A stretch of 64,000 nt of DNA from Methanocella_A sp963792125 (GTDB taxonomy: Archaea; Halobacteriota; Methanocellia; Methanocellales; Methanocellaceae), in contig CAWBVA010000005.1 in the NCBI GenBank assembly GCA_963792125.1, positions 62,001 to 126,000 of the forward strand, given 5' to 3'. This document shows positions 1 through 8,649 of this stretch, one piece after another. The notes beneath the pieces were generated by a model. The model did no database searches, was not told the origin of the DNA, and saw only the letters and a list, made by a program, of their open reading frames with translations. The position numbers and the translations under genes were made by a program. Each line of letters opens with the position of its first letter. Position 1 is the stretch's first letter.

Positions 1-98
1 CTTTGCAGCGCCCTCATAGATACCCCATAGAATCTGGCCCCGTCATATTAAATACTGTGGGCGTCGTGACCGTCAGCCATTCATAGGTTCGCGACATA

Positions 99-596
99 AT
101 GAGGAATGTGGCGGAAAAGCACACGACACAGGCACGGCTGGGCCCGACAGACGTCGATTTTTACACTGTCGGCTACGAGAAGCTTAGCGTGGAGGACCTT
201 TTTGCGATCCTGAAGGGAGCCGGTGTACACTGTCTCGCAGACGTTAGAGATGCGCCATGGTCCCGGGTGCATGACTACAGGAAAAGCGTCCTCGAGGACA
301 GGCTTGAAGGACTCGGGGCAGCACAGGGATATCACATTAAGTACATCTCTATGCCGTCGCTGGGCAACCCGCAGGAGAACAGGAAAAGCGATCATAGCCA
401 CGCAGAGGCTATGACATATTACCGCCTCTACATACAGGCAAAGACGAAAGAGATGGACGAGCTGCACGATGTCATCGCCAGGTGCAGGACGGCGCTGATG
501 TGCTATGAAGCCGACCCCGCAGAGTGCCACCGGTCAGAGCTCGCGAAGATAATGGCTGAAAGATACACGCTGACATTTGCCGATCTAAGGAAATAA
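99..596 (+). CDS. DUF488 family protein
   Basis: This 165-residue protein matches the DUF488 family, small alpha/beta proteins of unproven biochemical role. Family marks seen are TVGYE near residue 23, LADVRDAPWSR near 45 and the C-terminal MCYEADPAECHRS, which holds the conserved Cys and His. There is no signal peptide or membrane segment, so it is probably cytoplasmic. Start ATG 99 has no clear ribosome site. The first 20 residues before the conserved core are weakly supported, so a later start is possible. It stands alone, with a short tandem repeat just downstream. The family is confident; the function is unknown. Confidence 0.85.
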   Translation: MRNVAEKHTTQARLGPTDVDFYTVGYEKLSVEDLFAILKGAGVHCLADVRDAPWSRVHDYRKSVLEDRLEGLGAAQGYHIKYISMPSLGNPQENRKSDHSHAEAMTYYRLYIQAKTKEMDELHDVIARCRTALMCYEADPAECHRSELAKIMAERYTLTFADLRK

Positions 597-630
597 AGTG
601 ATCGTCCGGCATACAAGGGACCCACTCAGG

Positions 631-678
631 TCGTTAATAAGGGACCCCTCCGTGTCGTTAATAAGGGACCCCTCCGTG
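631..678. repeat. 24-bp tandem direct repeat, two exact copies
   Basis: Two identical 24-base units, beginning TCGTTAATAAGGGACCCC, lie head to tail, with a degenerate partial third unit at about 614-630. They fill the gap between the DUF488 gene and the 3' end of the flavodoxin gene. No function is evident. Slippage-type duplication is the simplest origin. Confidence 0.8.
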
Positions 679-731
679 TCGGTCGCGCGCGTGCGTATGA
701 CCGGCATGAAGACAGCGACACAATATAGTAT

Positions 732-1289
732 TTATGGCCCCCGGAGCGCTTTTTCGTCCCTGTGTGCGGTGTGTTCTCCGATAATGAGCCCCTTCTCCTG
801 CTTCGCCTTCTCGCAGACATGCCGGATGCCTGCCTCGGAGAGACTTTTACCTGCCTGCGCCGCCAGCTTTTTAGCCCCTTCGTCCGGCGCGCCCTGGACG
901 GCCAGCCCTGCGGAGAGGATATCGGACTTCTGCACGAATTGCGTCCCGAAGTAAGACAGGATGTTCTCGATGCTCTCGATGCACTTGAGCTGTCCGCCGT
1001 TGCCCGTGCCGAAGGCGATGACAGGCTTGCCCTCGAAGTGTCCTTTGAACGGCAGGGCACCGTCGAACAATGACTTCAGCTCGCCGCTCATGTAGCTGAA
1101 GTACGTCGGCGACCCGAATGCCAGCGCCGAGGCGCGCTCGATATCCTGCGGCCCCACTTCACTGGCACGTTTGATCTCTACTTCGACATTCTGCCCGTGC
1201 TTTGCGCCGTCCGCAATGGCCCGTGCCAGAGCCTCGGTGTTGCCGGACATGGAAGTATAGATTATGAGAATACTCGGCTTGTCTACCAT
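732..1289 (-). CDS. flavodoxin domain protein
   Basis: This flavodoxin-fold electron carrier has 185 residues. The FMN phosphate loop is seen as YTSMSGNTEALA near residue 12, followed by FGSPTYFSYMSGELK near 60 and an FGTGNGGQ segment near 88, which are typical positions for FMN contacts. About 20 extra residues follow the flavodoxin core. I chose the internal ATG at 1289, because the open frame further upstream has no homology-like content and the flavodoxin strand beta-1 (ILIIYTSMSG) begins directly after this Met. A second flavodoxin-like gene lies at 36.5 kb. The redox partner is unknown. Confidence 0.85.
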   Translation of the reverse strand: MVDKPSILIIYTSMSGNTEALARAIADGAKHGQNVEVEIKRASEVGPQDIERASALAFGSPTYFSYMSGELKSLFDGALPFKGHFEGKPVIAFGTGNGGQLKCIESIENILSYFGTQFVQKSDILSAGLAVQGAPDEGAKKLAAQAGKSLSEAGIRHVCEKAKQEKGLIIGEHTAHRDEKALRGP

Positions 1290-1804
1290 GAGAGTCACAG
1301 AGAAATGTTGGCGGCCCGGGATGATAATCGTGCCCCGGGCCCGGGAATGATAAACGGCCATTGCCGTGATGATTGGAATGAAAAGGAGAGAGTGCCGTCG
1401 TCCGGAGCTCAGCCTGATTACACCCACCCTGGCTGTGCCCCGAGTATATAGCACCCTTAGCTCGTAACCCCGTCTTTCACCTGCCACACCGGGAACCTTC
1501 AGGTGACTGCCGGGCCGGATTTGTGATCCGGCCCTGGTGCTGTTCCATCCTTCCTCAAACCCGATCCTACATGCCACACAGGTCTATTGATAATTGGTAG
1601 TGCCAGCCCGCTTGCGCGATGGCCAGCTCCACGGGAGGTCCCAAATGTAGATTAATCAATTATATTTATAAAACTTGCCAAATTAAATAGCTGTTAATCG
1701 CTATTTTCAATAATTTTACCTTGTATCGCTTGTCGAGCCTGAAAAAGATATAAATGAAAAAAAGGACGCCGATACATGGACATACGCCCCTGTACCGCGC
1801 TGTT
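1290..1804. other. gene-free stretch between flavodoxin and thrS
   Basis: I see no supported gene here. The stretch contains a perfect 9-bp inverted repeat (GGGCCGGAT, TTGTG loop, ATCCGGCCC) at 1512-1534. It also has an AT-rich block at about 1655-1760, which should hold the thrS 3' end and part of the flavodoxin leader. The upstream extension of the flavodoxin frame into this stretch is rejected as non-coding. Confidence 0.6.
1757..1763 (-). terminator. T-tract terminator after thrS
   Basis: On the minus strand, seven consecutive T residues (1763 to 1757) lie about 45 bases past the thrS stop, followed by more T-rich DNA. Poly-U tracts without strong hairpins commonly end archaeal transcripts. 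The assignment to thrS is by position. Confidence 0.45.
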
Positions 1805-3724
1805 TTACAGGCTGCCGACGAACTTGGGACGCTTCGACAGGTTCCTGACGACGGGCAGCGGCCTGTTGGGCAGGCATGCGGTCTCGCGCTGGAGACGTGC
1901 GATCAATTCTTCCCGCGTCATCTCGACCTTCTTGGGCTTGCCCGGCTCGGACTCGGATCGCACGACGACGGGCAGCTTGTCGCTGTTTACCTCGGTGTCG
2001 CCGATGGTGACCACATAGGGAATCCATTCCTTTGCCGCGTCGCGGATCTTCTTGCCCACAGTCTCCTCGCGATCGTCGATGTCTGCACGGATGCCGCATA
2101 AGTCGTCGGCCAGCTTCTCTGCGAAAGGCACATGCTTATCGCCGACGGTGACGATGCGGACCTGTGTCGGGGACAGCCAGACGGGCAGCATGGGCACCTG
2201 GCCTTTTTCCGCCAGCATGGACTGCTTCTCCAGCTGGCCGTAGACGCAGCGCTCGATGGCGCCGGACGGCGAGCAGTGGAGGATAATGGGCCGCTGCTTG
2301 TTGCCACTCTGGTCGACGTAGGTGATGTCATACCGCTCGGCGTTCTCCACGTCGATCTGCACCGTGGAGAGTGCGCTCGCCTTGTTCAGCGAGTCGATGA
2401 AGTTGAACTCGAACTTCAGCACGAAATAGAAGAACCGCTGGTCCCACATCTCGATGACCACGGGCTTGCCGGCCCGCTTGACAAGGCTCTCGATGAAAGG
2501 CTTGTTGCTGTCGTAGAACTCCTTCGTGAAGCGGATGGCCACCTCGTAGTCGGAGAGATCGATGCCCACGGTCGCCAGTGTCTCGATGCTCATGTCGTAC
2601 TGGTCCCGGAACTCCCGGGTCGCACCCTCCATGTCCGTACAGAGGGTGTGCATGTCCGGCATGGTGAATGCCCGCAGCCTCCGCAGGCCGACGAGCTCGC
2701 CACGCTGCTCCTTACGGAACGAGTAGCGGGTGACCTCGATCATCTTCAGCGGCAAATTCCGGTACGAGATGGTCATGTCGTGGCTCATCAGGAACTGGCC
2801 GAAGCAGGCGGCAAACCGCAGGAACAGGTTCTTCTTGTCCGCGATCACTGTGTACTGCCGGGCCGGGAACCGGTCCAGGTACTTCTTGAGCGTCGGGTGC
2901 TCCATGTCGTACATGATGGGCGTCTCGACTTCCATGGCGCCCTTCTTCGCCGCTTCCATGAGCACGTAGTTCTCGAGGAGCGCCTTCATCATACGGCCTT
3001 TCGGGTACCAGCGCATGTTGCCCGGGTCGCTGCCAGGCTCGTAGTCGGCCAGCTCCAGACGCTTCATCAGCTCCACGTGGGGCGGGACGCGGTCGACGGC
3101 ACGCTTCTTGGCCATCTCGTAGTCCACGAACGCCTTCAGCTTATCGTGGCCTTTGTAGTCGAACGTCTTCGGGTCCTTCATCTGGCCGTCAGTGTCGAGC
3201 ACGTAGAAGTAGCTCTTCAGCTTCTCCTCGTTCTTGACCGCCTCGGAGACGACCTCCGGCTTTTCGGCCGGGGTAATCGCGACAGTCTGCGCCTCGCAAC
3301 CTGCAGGGCGGATCGAGCGAGACAGCTCGGACAGCGGGTGTCCCTTGCACTTGATCGTGAACTGCTTGTACCATCCGAAGGGCGACCGCTTTACTTCGTA
3401 GCCTTTTTCCTTCAGGCCGCTCTCCAGTCCTTTGAGGACTTCGACCGCGGTCTTCGGCGACGACAGTTGAGCGCTGAGGTGGGCGTAAGGATATAGCATG
3501 ATCCTGTTCGCCTTCACCTGCCCGGCGACGTTGACGATAGCTTCCATGCCTTTGCCGATCACTTCTCCGGGATTGGTCTCGTCCGGCTTCTCCACGGCAA
3601 TGAAAGCGGTGAGCGCATCTTCCATCCGCCCGGACTTGAGGACGTCCTCGATGGGCTCGGCGACGGGTGTGCTCTTCTTGACCTCGTACTCTATGAAGTC
3701 AGAATGGATGAGTAGTAATTGCAT
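1805..3724 (-). CDS. thrS: threonyl-tRNA synthetase, archaeal type
   Basis: This enzyme charges tRNA-Thr with threonine. The 639 residues show the archaeal layout. An N-terminal editing domain of about 140 residues (starting MQLLLIHSDFIEYEV) is related to D-amino-acid deacylases. It is followed by the class II catalytic core and a C-terminal anticodon-binding domain (PTQVRIVTVGDKHVPFAEKL). Core landmarks are RFAACFGQFLMSHD (zinc-ligand Cys), the motif 2 region FRKEQRGELVGLRRLRAFTM with the His of PDMHTL, and motif 3 IILHCSPSGAIER. Start ATG 3724 has the ribosome site AAGGTGA four bases upstream. It is divergent from acs. The frame is intact. Confidence 0.97.
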   Translation of the reverse strand: MQLLLIHSDFIEYEVKKSTPVAEPIEDVLKSGRMEDALTAFIAVEKPDETNPGEVIGKGMEAIVNVAGQVKANRIMLYPYAHLSAQLSSPKTAVEVLKGLESGLKEKGYEVKRSPFGWYKQFTIKCKGHPLSELSRSIRPAGCEAQTVAITPAEKPEVVSEAVKNEEKLKSYFYVLDTDGQMKDPKTFDYKGHDKLKAFVDYEMAKKRAVDRVPPHVELMKRLELADYEPGSDPGNMRWYPKGRMMKALLENYVLMEAAKKGAMEVETPIMYDMEHPTLKKYLDRFPARQYTVIADKKNLFLRFAACFGQFLMSHDMTISYRNLPLKMIEVTRYSFRKEQRGELVGLRRLRAFTMPDMHTLCTDMEGATREFRDQYDMSIETLATVGIDLSDYEVAIRFTKEFYDSNKPFIESLVKRAGKPVVIEMWDQRFFYFVLKFEFNFIDSLNKASALSTVQIDVENAERYDITYVDQSGNKQRPIILHCSPSGAIERCVYGQLEKQSMLAEKGQVPMLPVWLSPTQVRIVTVGDKHVPFAEKLADDLCGIRADIDDREETVGKKIRDAAKEWIPYVVTIGDTEVNSDKLPVVVRSESEPGKPKKVEMTREELIARLQRETACLPNRPLPVVRNLSKRPKFVGSL

Positions 3725-3886
3725 CCTTTCACCTTGATGCTCTATAAAAACGCCATTTTCAGTTATATAATTTGGGGTATGACAGAGGCGGCGAATGCGT
3801 ATTTAGCGCTTGAAAAGACGACTTCAGGCGCTTAAGCCGGCACATCAGTTTATTATCGTGTTCGTGAATATTAGTTGTGATTAATC

Positions 3887-3924
3887 ATTAACAATGGAAA
3901 TCTTTATTTGTAATGATTGTTAAT
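3887..3924. promoter_or_regulatory. inverted repeat in the thrS/acs divergent promoter region
   Basis: ATTAACAAT (3887-3895) and its exact complement ATTGTTAAT (3916-3924) are separated by 20 bases containing a TATA-like TTTATTTG. The arrangement sits 34-71 bases before the acs start. It could be an operator for acs, but AT-rich DNA yields such repeats by chance fairly easily. Confidence 0.35.
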
Positions 3925-3957
3925 TAGGGATTAATAGCAATTCATGAGGGGCACAAA

Positions 3958-5773
<1,816 letters not shown>

Positions 5774-6340
5774 GACGCGGCATCATGGCATGGAGGATTG
5801 GGGGCCTCCATGCCTGCCGGTTTTGAGCGACCGTCCGATCAGTTCCGCTCGAACCGTTGCCATGCTAATAAATAACACGGAAGATTTACGGAATTTCCTT
5901 ACAGACCCGTTAAAGGTTTAACATTATATTTATCCATAATTAACAATAATTATAGATTGTGGGAGCGGATTAGAAAATCGCGCCCCCGTACCGAGGTTAA
6001 GGCTCATCATTAATCGGCGCGATCATGCCGGAAGAAGGGCTTTGCTACCTACAAAGCTGCTTTTCCGGGCGATCGCCCGCACGTGTGGACATTGAACAGA
6101 CCAGTCGGAGGTGTTTGACCAGACCAGATCATTGAAATGTCCGGTAAAAGAGAGTAAGGAGGATTGATACACAGGACGAAACCGAATATCCCGGAATGAA
6201 ATGCAAAGGAGGTGATACCAAAATACCACAACTATCTGCCACAACAATCGAGCCATTATTGTTTTAATAGTAAAGCCCGACGCATAATCTGTCCCATCCG
6301 GAGGTGGATCCAGACTCCGAAAGCAAATGTTTTTATTATT
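5774..6340. other. long intergenic stretch, possible non-coding RNA
   Basis: No gene is supported between the convergent acs and CPBP genes. The stretch begins with an AT-rich block (about 5915-5960, with TTATATTTAT) like an archaeal promoter, then turns GC-rich. It has four GGAGG motifs (about 6106, 6158, 6207 and 6299). One of them, GGAGGTGATACC, is an almost perfect complement of the 16S rRNA tail but has no start codon at a usable distance. GACATT (about 6085) can pair with AATGTC (about 6137). A structured RNA is possible but unproven. Confidence 0.3.
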
Positions 6341-7243
6341 TTACATCCCGAGCGTAAACCTTACGGCGTCGATAATCCAGTGGAAGCCGATGGCCGTCTC
6401 GATATCTTTTTTATAGGCCAGGTAAGCCATGGGCAGCCCGAACAGGATGCTTGTAACGACCACTGTGACCAGCGCCGACAGCGGACTTGAGATGATCGTC
6501 TGCTGGACGTGAAGCGCGGAATGGAATAGTATGGCCATGAAGATGGCACTGGTGATCGCAGTTTTTCTCGGGAGGTACCTGAGCAGCACCACGATGGCGA
6601 TGCCCATGAAAAACAGTCGGAATACCAGCTCTTCCATTATGCCCGGCTGCAACGCCAGGATCGAAGAGACTATCGCGTCCTGCATTACGACAGGCTGGTT
6701 GTTGAACAGGATAAGCAGTAGCACGTTTATCGCGGCGAATGGCAGGCCGACGACTGCACCGAGGACAAGGCTCATGACAGCCTTCCTGTCATCGTCTTCC
6801 GCCAGACGGAAGCGCAGCACCTTATTGCTCTTCAGCAGCCCGATGGCGCCCAGGGTGATCAGGAAGACCTCGACGGCGTTTAAAGTGGGGTCATAGTAAG
6901 GTATGGACGGCGTCCAGCCGTTGTACCAGTATTTTGTCTGTATGGCCAGCCAGACCAGCGCCGACAGCAAAAAGGATACGGCAAAGTCGTTTACCTTGAA
7001 TTCTTTAAAATGGCGTATGATCAGCCACAGGCCCGCAATGGCCAGGACAAGGCAGATCAGGGTATATGGGCTTGCGAACGGGACGCTCAACAGCGGATTG
7101 CCAGAGATTCGGCCGAGCGGGTAGGACAGCGCGTACAGCACGACGTACAGCACGAAAAACAACAGCAATACTGCTATGCCTTTGCCGGTGACCTCTTCCG
7201 TCGGGTCCGCCTTCGGGAAATCGCCGATCCCCTTCCTTGCCAT
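6341..7243 (-). CDS. CPBP (CAAX-like) intramembrane metalloprotease
   Basis: This polytopic membrane protein of about 300 residues has seven to eight hydrophobic segments. It carries the three family motifs: MEELVFRLFF (Glu-Glu-x3-Arg), ILFHSALH (Phe-x3-His) and a C-terminal HWIIDAV. These residues form the membrane-embedded active site of the CPBP/Abi family, whose members cleave prenylated or other membrane proteins; the substrate here is unknown. Start ATG 7243 follows AGGTAGG. A TTG two codons upstream is the alternative. It stands alone and is convergent with acs. Confidence 0.85.
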   Translation of the reverse strand: MARKGIGDFPKADPTEEVTGKGIAVLLLFFVLYVVLYALSYPLGRISGNPLLSVPFASPYTLICLVLAIAGLWLIIRHFKEFKVNDFAVSFLLSALVWLAIQTKYWYNGWTPSIPYYDPTLNAVEVFLITLGAIGLLKSNKVLRFRLAEDDDRKAVMSLVLGAVVGLPFAAINVLLLILFNNQPVVMQDAIVSSILALQPGIMEELVFRLFFMGIAIVVLLRYLPRKTAITSAIFMAILFHSALHVQQTIISSPLSALVTVVVTSILFGLPMAYLAYKKDIETAIGFHWIIDAVRFTLGM

Positions 7244-7308
7244 AGCCAAGCCCTACCTGACAATAGACGATAATGTTTTAAGCATTATAAAAGATAAGTG
7301 GTGGTATC

Positions 7309-8082
7309 ATGATCGACGACGACATCGACTACCTGGCCCCCGGAGGCAGGTCATTCACGCTCACTTCGGGAACGCTTGCCCGGCTGAACCGGAAGTCCCG
7401 GGTGCTCGAGATCGCCTCGGGCCGCGGCGCGGCCGCCTGCGCTCTTGCGGCACGGTTCGGCTGCCACGTCGAAGGGTTCGACATCGACCCTAACATGGTC
7501 GAGCGTGCCCGCGAAAAGGCGACAGAGTTCGGGCTGACCGGGCTGGTCGACTTCCAGGTCAGGGACGGCCGGGAGATGGACTTCGGCACCGGGCACTACG
7601 ACCTCGTCCTGGCCGAGGGCGGGGCCATGACGTACATCGGCAGGGAAGAAGGCGTCGAGCACTGCGCGACACTGCTGAAAGACGGAAAGACGCTGGCGAT
7701 TATCGATTTGATATACCTGAGCGAGAAGGTACCTTCGGCAGTCAGGGATGCCTACGAGGAAGGCGTGTTCAGCTACCTGAACGAGATCGAGTACCGCAAG
7801 CTACTCGAAAAGCAAGGCTTCGAGATCGTGCACCTGTCGCTACTGCCCCAGTCTGCCTGGGACCGGTACTACATGGGGATGCAGCGCACCATATCCCGGC
7901 CCGGCGGCTTCGTCACGCCGGAGTTCGTCGCCTCGATGAACCGGGAGATCGACGTGTTCTACAACAAGGGCGGCATGCACCACGTGGGGTACGTGTTCAT
8001 TATCGCTAAAATGGCCCGGGGAAAACAGGTGAAGCCGGGGCCGAAGAACCTGCGCGTGCCATTGTTCGGACGCTGGCCGTGA
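7309..8082 (+). CDS. class I SAM-dependent methyltransferase
   Basis: This 257-residue protein has a Rossmann-type SAM-binding core. It shows motif I VLEIASGRGAAA near residue 30, acidic strand-2 end GFDIDP near 60, and YDLVLAEGGAMTYIG near 102. The C-terminal half (SAWDRYYMGMQRT and similar) is not diagnostic for a substrate. A TATA-like TTATAAAAG lies about 25 bases before ATG 7309, so the leader is short; GGTGG serves as a weak ribosome site. It is divergent from the CPBP protease gene. Substrate unknown. Confidence 0.8.
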   Translation: MIDDDIDYLAPGGRSFTLTSGTLARLNRKSRVLEIASGRGAAACALAARFGCHVEGFDIDPNMVERAREKATEFGLTGLVDFQVRDGREMDFGTGHYDLVLAEGGAMTYIGREEGVEHCATLLKDGKTLAIIDLIYLSEKVPSAVRDAYEEGVFSYLNEIEYRKLLEKQGFEIVHLSLLPQSAWDRYYMGMQRTISRPGGFVTPEFVASMNREIDVFYNKGGMHHVGYVFIIAKMARGKQVKPGPKNLRVPLFGRWP

Positions 8083-8160
8083 GCCGCCAGGGGCGCCAGG
8101 CTCATTTTTTACAAAGGCTATCAAGAAGCAGGCCGTGCCGAGGCTATGCGCCCCGGTCAT

Positions 8161-8452
8161 GCTCGCCAAGAACGCCAGGTACCGCCAAGATCGCCAGGAC
8201 GATTTTAAAAATAACAGCAGATCCTGTCGCTTAGTCGGGCGGGCGTTCGCGCGCGCGTGCGGTGGTCGGCGTTAGGATTCACGCTTTTACCGGGGTCGAG
8301 TTGCATCCGGGATGATAATGATCTGACTATAGTCAGTCCATACTTGTCAGGCTGCGAACAAACCGGTACAGGATGCCTATTGTTTAAAAAAATCTTGGCG
8401 ATCCTTGGCGGTACCTGGCGCTCTTGGCGAGCGTGACAGGGTCGCAAAGCCT
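8161..8452. repeat. CGCCAAG-type long inverted repeat element
   Basis: The left arm at 8161-8199 (GCTCGCCAAGAACGCCAGG and on) pairs with the right arm at about 8394-8432 with few mismatches, around a loop of about 190 bases. The loop contains the alternating block GCGTTCGCGCGCGCGTGC. The phrase ATGCGCCCCGGTCATGCTCG before the left arm and GCGAGCGTGACAGGGTCGCA after the right arm recur at other loci (37.0 kb, 61.5-62.1 kb). It lies between a methyltransferase gene and tRNA-Glu. Confidence 0.75.
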
Positions 8453-8523
8453 TGGAAACAAACCGGTCCCCATACACAACATTTATGTACAGGCACGGAT
8501 ATTTTAGGTTCGCATTCTCGTAT

Positions 8524-8596
8524 GCTCCGATAGTGTAGCGGCCAATCATGCCGGCCTTTCGAGCCGGCGACTCGGGTTCGAATCCCGATCGGAGCA
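8524..8596 (+). tRNA. tRNA-Glu (TTC anticodon)
   Basis: The acceptor arms GCTCCGA and TCGGAGC pair perfectly, with discriminator A at 8596. The anticodon stem CCGGC/GCCGG encloses loop CTTTCGA, giving anticodon TTC. The T arm CGGGTTCGAATCCCG is canonical. No CCA is encoded and no intron is seen. TATA-like ATTTATG lies about 40 bases upstream. The gene is a single copy in this window. Confidence 0.97.
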
Positions 8597-8649
8597 CTGA
8601 ATTTTACTGGCTGCCGGGCATTGTCTGAACATAGCCCCCTGGCCTTTGA

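Noticed and set aside
631..678. CRISPR-like or origin iterons
   Set aside because: Only two exact 24-base units with no spacer and no replication gene nearby.
732..1577. 281-residue flavodoxin with an N-terminal extension
   Set aside because: The extra 96 residues are basic and low in coding character; the flavodoxin fold starts at the Met encoded at 1289.
2132..3496. 454-codon open frame on the plus strand opposite thrS
   Set aside because: It is antisense to a fully convincing thrS and its sequence is the His/Leu/Arg/Asp-rich translation typical of the opposite strand of GC-rich genes.
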